DNA of 64,000 bases from Albula goreensis (Eukaryota; Chordata; Actinopteri; Albuliformes; Albulidae), in NCBI GenBank assembly GCA_022829145.1, contig CM040742.1, forward strand, positions 46,516,682 through 46,580,681, in the 5' to 3' direction. A program made the position numbers and the translations under genes. Below, in pieces: positions 8,195 to 19,291 of the stretch; position 1 is the first letter of the stretch; every line of letters starts with the position of its first letter. The notes under the pieces were generated by a model that saw only the letters and a list, made by a program, of their open reading frames with translations, did no database searches and was not told the origin of the DNA.

Positions 8195-11100
8195 CTGTAA
8201 GGAATGGTAAAAGAAAATGGTTAAGTACTACCATCTTTATTCTGAAGCATTCAAAGTGACTCTTTTTTCGGAGTATTTAGGTAAGTTTAATTTTATTTAA
8301 TAAAACAGTGCGATGGTGCATTTACTTTTAACTGTGAAATTAACAGTTTGAAAGGGCAATTGTTATGACCAACCTGTTTTGAAACAAAAATGGCTCCTGA
8401 GTTGGTTTCGGCCTGTCTGCCGTTTGTAATCCAGTGTCAGTGTCATAGGCTCAGTCATTTATCATGAGTCTATGATAGTCATTGTCGTGGCAGTCCTCAT
8501 TAATCGCCGCAAACTGGAGTTTGTGTGACTTTAATCTGGCCATTTCTCATGGAAAATCCCTCCCAGTAAACAGAATAGTTTTCAACCATTCAATGGTTGA
8601 AAATCTTAAACACCCCAAGTAATATTTGATAATATTGAATAAAATATTATTTGAAAAGTATCAAAAGGACAGCTGCCAATACTGGTGTGATACAGAGGTG
8701 GAGCGTCTGCACTTACTCTGAGTCACCACATAATAACTTGTGGTATTATTGTCCACAAACATCTGAGAACCAAAGATGAATACTCTTTTCATTTCAGAGT
8801 TTCATTTTGGCAACTATTTTAGCAGCTTACCTTTTTGGACTTCCAGCTCGTCCTCCCTCGAGCATATGTCTTTTTCTCCCACTTCAGGGACACCATTCCC
8901 CTCTCCTGTAGAAGAGTCTCGCAAACAACTCGCATCAGCTTGGACACCAGGGCCAGCTGAGACAGAGTGAAGCTGTCCAGGAAGCTGGCGACGTGCACCA
9001 GGACCTCGAAGGGCAGCCTGCTGAGAGAGTCCAAGTTTCGCGCTTGCTTACTTTCTGAAATGATGGTTTTCACTCCTTCGTAGAGCAAGGGTGGGACCTC
9101 CGGCCGGAGAGTGAAGGTGCTGAGCTCCTGGCTGTATGTGACCGTGGCTCTGTGTGTGGCAGGTTGGAACCTTCTCTGGCTGTAAGTGCAGCCCAGGTAG
9201 GCTAAAGGACAGCGCTGCTGGAACCAGCCGCTGAGGCAGGACTGGATGTCTGAGTGCACGTTCCTGAAGTGTGAGGGGAACTCATCCCGCCGGTAAAAAT
9301 GGCCGCACTGGAAGTTGAAGACAGAGCTGGACTTGTTGTGTCGGCTGGTGGAGCTCTCGGCCTCGAGCTGAACGTGCAGCTTCAGGTCTCGCCCGGCGGT
9401 TATTTCTGCTAACGTGGCGTTGCTTTGGAAAGGCACGGTGGGGAAGTCGTAGGTCTGTGTTGCCAGGTCTACAAACAGGCCGTCTATGGCCACGGTCTCA
9501 CAGACCTTGTGCCCTCGAAGCTCCCTCTCCGAATAACACAGAAAAGTGGCAGTGATCTCATCCATTTTTGGGATGTCCTCCACGGCAAGGCCCAAGTCTG
9601 AAGTGTCCAGGGACTTGTTTTCAGTTGCGGCCCTCTTGGAAGGGTCCCTGCGGTGGATTCGTTTTTCCCTGTAGCTGGTGGGGACATTGAACGAGCGAAG
9701 CGTCTGCACGGCGATCGGCTCCAAGTTACCATAAACAAAGTCCTTCTCCCGGGGTGTGCATGCGTCCATCTGGCCGAAGCTGATGAGCATGCGACCGTGG
9801 TGCACTATGTACATGTTGAACTCCCTTGGGCTGACCTCCTTTCCCATCCTCTCCAGAACCCCCTCCTGCCAGGGAGCAAAGCCCGTTTTGTTGACATCAA
9901 CAGGTATGGCGGTTTTAGCTTCCTGTTTCCCCTGTGGTGCTTCCTCCTGAGATTTTGACCTCCCACCACCAGGGGGTGCTGTATTATCTTTGTCATCCTT
10001 TGCATTGCTGTGTTTCTTCTTGTTGCTGGCTGCTTTAGTGGCCTGCTTGCAGCCTCCTCTCTCCATGCTGAACATTTTTTCCCACCTGTTGTACTTGTCT
10101 GTATCCACCCCATTGTTTTCACCATCCTGAGGGATTCTTCCATTTCCCCTTTGTTACCATTGCAGCCGTTGATCTCTCTCCTGTACCCACAAGCTCCATT
10201 TTCAAATCCCGCACCTCCCCTGCCTCTTCCTCCTCCAGAGGCTCAGGTTCAGGTTCCTCATCCTCCTCCATCAGCTCAGGGAAAAAGGTCTTCATCTTCA
10301 ACTGTTCGCACAGAAGCTTCTGGTCCCTGAGAGCAATGGCCAGGTCCAGCTCCTCTGCGGAGTGCCCTGAGTCTCTCAGGACGTTGATGTTGAAGGCGGC
10401 GTCTGTGTTCTCCACGGGCCAGCGGTTCCACTCCAGGGAGCAGCACACCACGCTGGCCGGGCACACCCGCAGGTGCTGGGCCCGCCTGGCGCGGCTCATG
10501 GTGAAGGGGCAGCCATACTGGGCATTCAGGCAGGGCACCTTCTCGTTGGGACACAGCAGCTGGTGTTCTTCCTCCTTGCACATGTGGAAGACGGCGCCAC
10601 AGTGCATGCGACAGGTGATGGTGACGCAGGAGACGGAGATCTCCACCGAGGTTCTGCAGCGCCGGCTGAAGCAGGACTCGCAGTGCACATGGAGCTTCAC
10701 TTTGGGGCTCCGGCTGTATCTTCTCTTGGAGAACAGAAAGAAAGAAAATTGTGAAAGGAAAAAAAAAACAAATCAAATGTAGGATGCCAGAGATGTCATA
10801 CATCAGGCCTGGAGGGAGGGATGCTACCACTAAAAACTATCGCTGCTAAGTGGCTGATTACACTTTTAACTTGGTTTCTTGGGGTTTAAACAAGTGACAG
10901 TCAAATGGAGCTTCATGAACCCCATTTTGGGTGGAGATATGATATGATATAAATGAGCCACCTGTCACTGATTTCTGCTAACCAATCAAAAAGAGTTCTG
11001 CTCTCTTTAGCTAAACTGTGATTGGTTGATGCTGATGTGAATGACTGATGTTGATGTTGATGATTTCAGTCAGGAGCTCTCAGCCTGTTTGTGGCGTTAT

Positions 11101-11237
11101 GAAACCTGAGTCCCCCATCACTATTTCACCATCCGAACAATGACCCAGCTGACCCCTCAACTCTCCGGAGCAAATGACTGAGGTCCACAGCGCTCTGCAT
11201 ATGTTTGAAAAAACACTTACAAATAAAAACTTACCAT
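7991..11237 (-). CDS. F-box only protein 40 (FBXO40), copy B, complete exon set
   Basis: FBXO40 acts as substrate receptor of an SCF (SKP1-CUL1) ubiquitin ligase. The mammalian protein is muscle-restricted and targets IRS1. Exons are 11235-11283 (ATG last), 8831-10724 and 7991-8194, with GT-AG introns in phase 0. With the frame corrected the protein is about 699 residues, close to the roughly 709 of human FBXO40. Domains: Cys lead HCESCF (16-20), TRAF-type zinc finger (about 48-105), acidic linker EEDEEPEPEPLEEEEAG, WEKMFSMERGGC, MYIVHHGRMLISFGQ, the conserved FRRDEFPSHFRNVHSDIQSC block, and an F-box with LPFEVLVHVASFLD (about 564-612). The terminal exon adds FSTVERWHFGDGPS and SEHLKVCPYNQ. 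Exon 2 has one base too many, and the frame switches within 10122-10153 in the poorly conserved linker. It is the better preserved of the two tandem copies. Confidence 0.9.
8195..8830 (-). other. Last intron of fbxo40 copy B
   Basis: 636-bp GT-AG intron, A/T-rich. Contains a perfect 12-1-12 inverted repeat at 8579-8603 (TTTTCAACCATT and its complement around one C). Confidence 0.8.
8831..10724 (-). CDS. fbxo40 copy B large coding exon (1-nt frameshift)
   Basis: 1894 nt. Acceptor CTGTTCTCCAAG|AGAAGA, donor AAAAAG|GTAAGC. Begins RRYSRSPKVKLHVHC and carries the zinc finger, linker, central domain and F-box without the intron present in copy A. The 5' frame stops at TGA 10119-10121, and the 3' frame is closed upstream by TAA at 10154-10156, so the break lies between them. 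The GGGG run at 10146-10149 is a natural place for a 1-nt error. Confidence 0.9.
9966..9979 (+). promoter_or_regulatory. CTCF-like motif inside fbxo40 copy B exon
   Basis: CCACCAGGGGGTGC matches CCASYAGRKGGCRS with one mismatch. It lies in the variable linker-coding region that copy A does not share. Confidence 0.3.
10725..11234 (-). other. Intron 1 of fbxo40 copy B
   Basis: 510-bp GT-AG intron directly after the ATG codon. Includes a poly-A/pyrimidine acceptor region and a GATGTTGATG simple stretch near 11044-11066. Confidence 0.7.
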
Positions 11238-11283
11238 TTTTATTTATTTCTGTTTTTCTTCAGGGTTGACCTTTGATCATGTC
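11235..11283 (-). other. fbxo40 copy B mini-exon ending in the start codon
   Basis: A 49-nt exon with acceptor TTTTTTCTTTTCAG|GACATG and donor ATG|GTAAGTTTTT; the ATG is at 11235-11237. It carries a six-codon upstream ORF (MIKGQP). Copy A has the counterpart with the same design. Confidence 0.7.
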
Positions 11284-12212
11284 CTGAAAAGAAAAAACTC
11301 CAAGTTATGTGAAGAAGTGAAACATTACAGATTGTATTTGATAGATATTTTATATGCTTAACAAACCTGTCAGGTTTTTCTTTTAATGCAGATTTTTGGA
11401 TATCAATATTAGGAAACAATAGAGCGCTCCTTACCCTGGGTGCAACCAAAGACAAAAACAACAGTGCAAGCTTTCTAACTACTCAGACTTTCAATTAGTA
11501 ATCATTGTTCTGCATGCCTTAGTTATTGTCACTCTACCTTATGCCAGTGCAGTGTTGACTTTCATGGATTCTTTATGTTGGTCTTCTTAACCAGACATTG
11601 TTTTCATTTCGGCACTGTTGAAAGTCTCATTGAGTGTGGTACTTTGTTACCTGTCATTTTTTTTGTTGTTATGTATTTACCGTTTGGCAAAGATTGATAG
11701 CACGCTGACAATCCACTCTTCACGCACGGCTCTCATTCATCTGTTCCTCTGGGTTGTCGTGCCATGAAAAATTCAGCAGACCACTTCTTCTGCGGTGCCA
11801 CAGCTCTGTCACTTGTGGTTTGTCTCTTGGAAATGTCTGCAGAGTTCAGAAGTGTTAAAAATAGTCGTCTTACACTAGGGCAGGATATAATGTGACAAGC
11901 AGATACTGAGAGTTACAGTCAAACAGCCTGTCCCACAGTTACTCTCAGGTATACGCCTTCCTAGGTTTGCTCTCAAATTCAATTAAATTTATATTTTAAA
12001 AAAAACTACAGTACCTATAATAAACCTAACTGTAACTGCTCGGATAGGAAACACATGCCTCATGATGCTTCAGAATAATATTAATAAAATTAGTTAAAAT
12101 GCTCTTGTTTGGTTTGGAAAAAGCTGCACACAAAGCTGCTATTTTAGCTGCCTCAAAACTATGAGTCTCACAGATTATGAGCCTGACAAACTACTGTTAC
12201 TACTGTGGCATA
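11284..12212. other. 5' flank of fbxo40 copy B
   Basis: Should contain the copy B promoter and first untranslated exon; neither could be placed. A MEF2-like CTATTTTAGC lies near 12138, which would suit a muscle gene but is weak evidence. No coding exon was seen. Confidence 0.4.
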
Positions 12213-12226
12213 GCGCCACCTAGCTG
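12213..12226 (-). promoter_or_regulatory. CTCF-like motif, reverse
   Basis: The minus strand CAGCTAGGTGGCGC matches the CTCF core at 12 of 14 positions. Confidence 0.35.
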
Positions 12227-12582
12227 CAGGGATGCTCTTTGCCCTAAATGATTGGCCAGTTAGAGCCTTTGGCTAACTATGTGTAGGCAGGCACCCAGGA
12301 AAATCTGTGGTGATTCTTCTGTAATAAATGCAGATATATGCAAATTTCTCTGAGCCAACCAAATCCACTTTCAGAAATCTACAGGGCATCAATAAGCTTA
12401 TGGTAGCCCTATGACAAATTAGTGAGTGTTTTCAGTTTTCTCAGGGACTAAATGTGGTAGTAGACAATGTTTTAGAATGGAAGTTGACAGTAAATTTTTC
12501 AAGCAACAGGCAAGAATGAATTCTTGTTAGATACACCCATTCATGCAGCATGTCCTTTTTTCCCCGTTTATCTGTCTTTCCT

Positions 12583-12596
12583 CCACTAGATGGCAG
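12583..12596 (+). promoter_or_regulatory. CTCF-like motif, forward
   Basis: CCACTAGATGGCAG matches the degenerate core CCASYAGRKGGCRS at all 14 positions. It sits 370 bp from the reverse motif at 12213, so the pair diverges. Confidence 0.5.
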
Positions 12597-13900
12597 TGTG
12601 ACCCTTCTAATTCCAGTTCTCGCATGTGCTGGGTTGATTTGTTGCAGTAAATGAATGGCTAAATGCAGCGGTCATGCAGAGCTTTCAAGAGCACAGCACT
12701 AACAATTCTGCAAAGACAGGTAAAATTAAAGATATTCTCTTACCAAAGTTACATAAAAAAGAATGATGCTATTAAAATATAGAGGAAAGGTATTAATGTG
12801 CAAACAAATAGCAGTGACAAAAACAAATAAATAAAAACAAATATGGAAAAAAAAACGAATTATAAAATGTTCATAACAAATGCGAAAATGACATTTCAAT
12901 TTACAGTGCAAAATGAAAACAGTTAACAGATAATGCAAAAGACTAAAATAGCTGTTAAAAAAAGAATATGCCAAACTGAATGATGAAATTTAATTCTCTG
13001 TTGAAATGAACATTTGGATACAGGCAGAACAGTGAAATTCATTTTATGGTTTTACTACAGACAAATTATTCAAAATTTTATGTAATTGATATATTCTATA
13101 AGGTTTGATGAACTCTGCTGTATATAGTAGGTTTGATGGACTCTGTACTGTGTATAGTAGGTGTATAGTACTGTATATAATCGTATGAAAGGTATTGGCC
13201 CTTTATGATTTTTCACATGTTACTATGGGCTATTTAGCACTGAACGCCCCTGTATGAGTAGCCTTAGACTCGCTGGTTACATCACGGTCAGTAGAAATGA
13301 TCAGACACTACCCCACACTTCCTGTAGCGATTGATCAGTCTCTGGAAGTGTTGCAAGAGGCTTATGGGAGAACTGCTTCAGCTCTTTTAGAAACATGAAG
13401 CTTCATGTTTTTTTAAAATCATTCTTTGGTAGACCGTCTTGTGTGTTTGATTGTCTTGCTGCATTACCCAGCCACATTTGAGCTTCGGCTCACAGATGGA
13501 TTGCCTGACTTCCTCCCATATAATACTGTACAATAATGAACGGAATCCAGGGTTCCTTCAACAATGGCAAGCTGTCAAGATGCAATTTGTAATCTTAGAA
13601 AACATAACTGTACTCACACTTTTTTCAAGTTAACTAACTTTGGTTGATTACAGTTACTTTATTTTTGTCATCTGATTATATCATCCAGATTACATGTAAT
13701 CTGCCGTGTTACGTCTTCTTCATAACAGTCAAAATGCACAGGTTTGAATCGTATCTGAAAGTCATAATAAATATCTTTACAGCTGTGTGTATTTTCATAT
13801 TTTACATTACGGCACACGCTGAATGTAAGAAGTATATTTTTGCTCATTGTGAAATAAACGGTGGCGTGCAGGTGCAGCGGACGATGACGCATTAGATGCG
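12597..13900. other. Intergenic, no gene seen
   Basis: A/T-rich, with A-rich tracts at 12770-12860 and small GTATAGTAGG-type repeats at 13120-13170. No exon recognised. Confidence 0.5.
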
Positions 13901-14175
13901 TTTGTTGAGAGAACTGTGGGAGCAGATGGCTTCTCGGGTCCTTGGAAGGCGGCGCGCGCTCCTTTAACCTTCTGCTATCCACCACGTGCCATACAATTAA
14001 ACTATCAATGCGCAGCAAGCCCATTGTCTGCATTCAGATGTTGGTGTGGGTTGATAATTGCTGTGTTTGTAAGTCGTGGGGAGAGATTCGCTGGAGACAG
14101 CTGCTCAGATTGCTCCTGCTCTAAAACCCAATCTCCGCTTGTGTCAGCAGCACAGGGCTTTGTCACCAGCTAACA
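13901..14175. other. Unique CpG-containing block, enhancer-like
   Basis: Higher G+C than its flanks, non-repetitive, with CACGTG-type (CCACGTGCC) and CAGCTG E-boxes. Short ORFs on both strands show no family resemblance. Conservation could not be tested. Confidence 0.3.
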
Positions 14176-14804
14176 GAAAAAAAAAACGGATCAATCCATC
14201 TCTTAGCGACCTTGGTGTCAGGCTGTACTAAGCCCCATATCTTACTGGAATAAACCATGAGAAGAGACAAGCTAAACACAGGATTCATCCGCTATCTGAA
14301 ACTCGCTAGTTATCACATTAACATGCAGGTGATGCTTGTAAAATGGGTGAAATAAGGATGAAAATGTTTGTGATTATCTGTTAAACATGGTAAATATACT
14401 TTTTTTTAAGTTTAGAGAACTCTTTCTTCTCTCCAGTCCAAATGTAACTACAGGTATGCGCCTCATAACGTCCATTCGGGCAATGTCCGGCTGCATATAT
14501 GTCCACAGTCCCATAAGGTTATAATTGAGTTCAGAAATCCCAATCAAAGAATGGGACATAGCGGACGTAACCTATTTAACCCATATATTACCTTGCCAGG
14601 TACATTAGCTGGAATACAGTACTGTATGTGAACAGTATCTTGGCTATTTAGTCAATACAGGTACACTACAGTGTCCCATATAGCTTTGATAATATGGTGT
14701 TTGTACAACGTCCAAATCATAACATAACGTCCTATTTCACAGAATGTATTGTGGACCCTATGCGACGTATAATTGTATATTCTTAGCCCCACACAGTAAC
14801 TTCT
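14176..14804. other. Intergenic, no gene seen
   Basis: A/T-rich unique sequence. Repeated AACGTCC/ACGTCC words occur at 14465-14780 without a regular period. Confidence 0.45.
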
Positions 14805-15185
14805 CCTGTTGACTCAGGAGGGATTAGCCTTGCATTTGACTCCTCCCCCATAGGCTCAGGAGGGAGTGGCCTTGCATTTGACTCCTCCCCCATAGGCTCA
14901 GGAGGGAGTGGCCTTGCATTTGACTCCTCCCCCATATACTCAGGAGGGAGTGGCCTTGCATTTGACTCCTCCCTCATAGGCTCAGGAGGGAGTGACCTTG
15001 CATTTGCCCCTCCCCATAGGCTCATTTGACTCCTCCCCACTCAGGAAGTGACCTTCCCCATAGCATTTGACCCCTCTCTCCAGTTCACAAGGCAATGAGC
15101 CTTCATTGCCCTTCAGGAGGAGTGACCTTTCTCCTCCCCATAGACTCAGAGGAAGTAGCTTGCATTTGACTCCTCCCCCATGGAT
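14805..15185. repeat. 42-bp minisatellite
   Basis: About nine units, the first five regular at exactly 42 bp (the TGCATTTGAC word recurs at 14831, 14873 and 14915), later ones shortened. Unit features: GGAGGGAGTGGCC, TTGCATTTGACTCCTCCCCC. Because 42 is a multiple of three, the minus strand reads as a 14-residue repeat; this is not evidence of coding. Confidence 0.85.
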
Positions 15186-16430
15186 GCAGCACACATGGCA
15201 TTGTCTAGTTCACAAGGCAATGAGACTTTATGCGATCAGAGGAGCACAGAGTCAGTGTATGTGAAGCTCAGAAACCTGCAGGTACCCGGGCAGCCAGGGG
15301 AGGCTGCTGTTTAGCTGGCTTTCCTCCTCTCTTTCCCTGGCAAAGCTAAATTTATTGTGGCCTCGTCAATGTGGAACTCCAGCCATAGCCAGTGATTTTG
15401 CTGCTGGGACTCGAGCCGTACCTGGAACATGAGCTTTCCCTCCGTGTTTCACCCAAAGGCCCAAAAAACAGACAGCTTTGATTGTAAAATTTAGCTGAGC
15501 ATAAATGTCTTAGCTTACCGCTCGGGCGCTTTGCTTGATTATTGCTCACTGTTTATCAGATAGATCAAGCTCTATGTTGTGCTAATTCCCTGCTTACCAT
15601 CCCCCTGTGCACTAATAAACACAGAGGAGAATCAGCTGTTTGTTATTAAGCACCAAACTTACACAACTCTCTGCCACAGCACATTAGAAATACCTCCCCT
15701 GGTAGCCATTTTAAATCTAATCTTGAGACTTTTATCTTTTACTTTGGCTTCCACTTATATTACCATAAGTCTTTTTAAAGTATTTATTCTTGTTCCATTT
15801 TTTTTTATTTACCTTCATTTTATCCAGTTTTGTGCAGGTTCATTGTCTCTTAAAGGTCACCATATATTAGAGTATAAATATGTACATATATACATATAAT
15901 ATATTATACATATATAAATATGTAGTTTGATTAAATGCTAGAGTAATCTCAGCAAGAAGTGCACTGTGGAATAATGATGATAAAATAATGTATACTTATG
16001 TATTTTATAATAGTCAATACTTACAAAAATCTATACATGTTAATGCACCCCAAATGCAACACAGGTAAGTGCAAAAGAGCACAAGGTACAAACATTTTAA
16101 TCAATTGTTTTTGTATTTTGCATCGAATCAATACGTTTTTATAGTGTGGTGAGTTTTTTTGATCAAATTTAATTGTGTTTTGCAGGTCTGCAGTAAGGCT
16201 TGCTCTGCAGAAACACGCTCCCCGTTCAGAGAGACTGGAGAGGGCTCTCATAGGCATCGTGTGATAAACTCATTTAGCTGTAATAGCTTCCATATTATGG
16301 AGACAGTGGCTTGTAGGCACCCATGTGTTCCGCAGACTCAGGTGACTTTGACTGCAGGTAGAGGTGTCTTACAGAATCCCTCACAGGTGTCCGTTGTCAT
16401 AAAAATAGTTCCGCAATAACCTTTCTGCAC
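15186..16430. other. Intergenic, no gene seen
   Basis: Unique sequence, with a TATA/CATATA-rich stretch at 15878-15925. ORFs are short and unsupported. Confidence 0.45.
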
Positions 16431-16850
16431 CCAATCTCCGGGCTTTTGATTTTAAAAAGTAATTAAAACCACCTCATAATGATGTCTTCACTGCCATTAC
16501 AATTTAATTAGAACTGGGATTTTATTGGTTCCCTTTAGGGCGAGGAGCTGTCTCTAATTTTGTCACATTGATGGGGAAGGCAGCGGAGCAAGACTGATCC
16601 GAGCAAATTGTAAATGAGGCGTGTGAGGCATTAAAGCAGACCTGTTTCTCTTTGCTAAGAGCCGCTGCAAGGCGGCGTAATCACAGCTGAAATGGCTGCT
16701 CACCATCAGGGGGCTTCGGATGACAGACATCTCCTCAGCCTGAGCTAAACCAGGTTTAACCCATGACCTCAGTGACTACACTACCCACGCTGCACTGGGA
16801 TAAAACACGACGCATTAGACAGAGATTTCCTGGCCCCTCAGGAGGTATCG
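16431..16850. other. Enhancer-like unique block
   Basis: Non-repetitive, with several homeodomain-type cores (TAATTAAAAC, TTTAATTAGAAC), a CCAAT-like word and balanced base composition between A/T-rich flanks. Resembles conserved non-coding elements of vertebrate gene deserts; not verified. Confidence 0.35.
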
Positions 16851-17430
16851 GGAGTTAGGAGATATCTGGATTGAACAAGTTCAGAAAACGTCTGTTGTTA
16901 ATTTCATATGTAGAGCATAAATGTGATCATGTATGAGATATAGAGTTAACCAAGGATAATATATGTCTTAAAGTGGATGATTAAATATTTGTCAGGTTAT
17001 TGTGTATATTGACAAAAGTTAAAATATGCTCCAGAAATGGTTCATATTTTTAAAAATATTAAAACATGTCAAGGTACCTCTCTATATTGTTCTTTTTACA
17101 CAGTACTTTTTTTTTTTTTTTTGCTTGGATTTTTCTGAGGCTATTGTCTATATGTTAAATCAACTGTAACATATGGTTGATGAAAACTTTTTAAAAATAG
17201 TGGGGCAATAGGATTCTCATTTTTCAAAAGCGTTTGAGATACAAACTAAAAAATTTTATTCTGAGATGGAATTTTATTAAAATCTCTTTCTAGACTAAGA
17301 CTAGTCTTTTTTTCTAAGGGCCCTCAAGGAGCAATTATCTTTTTAAAAGGTCAAACTGTGCAAGCTAAACAACTTTGAGAATCGCTTTGACTCTCTGTAA
17401 ACAAGGGTTGCTGTGAAAAATAACAAGGAA
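16851..17430. other. A/T-rich intergenic
   Basis: Includes a T18 run at 17105-17122. No gene seen. Confidence 0.45.
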
Positions 17431-17493
17431 TTTATTTCTTTATTTATTTATTTATTTATTTGTCTGTTTGTTTGTTTGTTTGTGTGTTTGTTT
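17431..17493 (+). repeat. (TTTA)n/(TTTG)n microsatellite
   Basis: TTTA units turn into TTTG units. Confidence 0.9.
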
Positions 17494-17630
17494 TTCCAGC
17501 ATTGTCATCGGTGAGGGTTTTGGCATGCTGAAGGTTTAATTTGTCAATTGCTCTCCTCCACTGTAAGCTACTCACGAATACCATTAGATGGTATCTGTTA
17601 TCTGGAATTGACAAAAAGGCAATAAAATGT

Positions 17631-17730
17631 CACACACACACACACACACACAAAACTCACTCACACACTCACACACACACAGAAAAAAACACACACACAC
17701 ACTCACACACACAGAAAAAACACACACACA
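17631..17730 (+). repeat. Interrupted (CA)n microsatellite
   Basis: CA repeats broken by CT, GAAAAAA and CACT interruptions. Confidence 0.95.
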
Positions 17731-18081
17731 GATCACTCTGTGTAGCGGGAGTGCAGTCTCGCCTGGCGTAGATGAAGGCATTGATGTGCGCACTGTTGTG
17801 GGGACAAGCGATAAGACAGGCACTCAGAGAAACATACAGGGTGGAGCCACAGCATCGAAGCTGGTGTAGACGGCCTAAGGCTTGTGATGGTATAAAGGGG
17901 CTTCACTCAGAACAATATGCTGCAGTATTGCCTGTTCTCCACCATCAGCCACACCTGATTCAGCTTGGTGCACAGAGGACACAACTTCTGCTCTGGAGTG
18001 AAGCATTGCCTGTGTAGAAGTTCTCTATCTAGATTTCTGCATGAGTTACAGTACAGCTGTGCTTCCCTTTAACTGCCCTTT
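17731..18081. other. Intergenic, no gene seen
   Basis: Unique sequence between a CA tract and the long palindrome. Confidence 0.45.
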
Positions 18082-18570
18082 AGTGCTGGCTGGTGAACCC
18101 AAAACAGGGGCAGAACAAACTTTACCTTTACACCTATCGTCATGTTCAACCTGTTCCCATTTATCCTCCCTGATGAACAATAAAGCAATTAATTCACTGT
18201 GTAATCTACACCAATTTATGTAAATACAGCAAATGGTTTCTTGTTTAATTTTGTAATTGTAACCTAATATTTTTCTTTACTAACTGGTGCGGTGTTTGTT
18301 ATGCCTGCATTATTATTGTAGGCATAACAAGTGGTTGATTAAAAACATGAAGGGATACAACAAACAACTCTAGTTTGCAAAGAACTAGAATTCAGTTATA
18401 AAATGTAATCAGTAACCATATACTCTGTTTACATCAGCCGGTGTTGATTACTCTGTGAATAGTTTGTATTATTGTTAATCAAGGAGAATAAGTAGGAACA
18501 GGATGACAGTAATGATACGTTTAAAGGTAAAGTTTGTTCCTCTCCTGTTTCTAGCTCACCAGCTGGCACT
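18082..18570. repeat. 489-bp imperfect palindrome (foldback element)
   Basis: The left arm (18082 to about 18290) is complementary to the right arm (about 18340-18570) at roughly 75-80% by eye over its whole length. For example AACAAACTTTACCTTTA at 18114-18130 pairs with its complement near 18525-18538. The centre is a perfect 9-bp hairpin, GTTATGCCT/AGGCATAAC, at 18298-18306 and 18320-18328. Pairing may extend weakly to about 18045 and 18615. It could be a foldback-type MITE or a long hairpin RNA locus. No coding capacity. Confidence 0.75.
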
Positions 18571-19030
18571 GATGTACTTATATATCAAAAGTAACAGCAT
18601 TGTAATTTATAATACATCTCAGTTTCTTTACATTTCTTCGGAATTCTCTTTCAGTTATAAAAATAGAGCAGCACATGAGTAAAGATTATTTTGCTTCAGT
18701 TGCATACGCACTTCATCGATTGTGTCCCTGCATGACGGTTTTGGGTGGTTCACAAAGACAAAAACGTCTGTTTGAGCTTCAGGGCTGGGTGTTGGATTCC
18801 CTGGAGGTCTACATGCCAAGGCAATTAAAATCCTCATGCCGTTGCTCTGCAGCGCCCTCCTCTGGCTGGCCTGGGAAACTACAAGTTTGTGTTGTGATCC
18901 TATGTAGACTCCTCTTTGACAGCATAAGTCATTCATAATCGGTGTCACATCTACAGCATGGGAAGAAATGACCGCATTAGTGCATTAGGGGAGTGAAGTT
19001 TTACCACTTCCTTTGAGTCTGTGGGAGGCC
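18571..19030. other. Intergenic, no gene seen
   Basis: Unique sequence, somewhat G+C-richer at 18720-18900. No exon recognised. Confidence 0.45.
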
Positions 19031-19165
19031 AGGTAAATTTGAGTGTTAAGGGTACAGGGGTACAGGTAAATTTGAGTGTAAAGGGTACAGGGGTACAGGT
19101 AAATTTGAGTGTAAAGGGTACAGGGGTACAGGTAAATTTGAGTGTAAAGCGTACAGGTAAATTTT
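19031..19165. repeat. 33-bp minisatellite
   Basis: About four units of 33 bp starting AGGTAAATTTGAGTGT, with a GGGTACAGGGGTAC end. The last unit is shortened. Confidence 0.9.
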
Positions 19166-19265
19166 GCTGAGAAAATGGGGATAGACAGGTGATTGACTAT
19201 ATAATGCAATAGCTATTGATGTTGTTTTGTATGATTTTAAACCCACTCAAGCTAGCATGAGGTAA

Positions 19266-19291
19266 CACACACACACACACACACACACACA
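19266..19291 (+). repeat. (AC)n microsatellite
   Basis: Uninterrupted AC dinucleotides. Confidence 0.95.

Noticed and set aside
10124-10156. 31-nt GT...AG segment in fbxo40 copy B whose removal would restore the frame
   Set aside because: Far below the minimum size of a vertebrate intron; a single-base indel is simpler.
14783-15040. 85-codon ORF with a 14-residue repeat
   Set aside because: Consequence of the 42-bp minisatellite.
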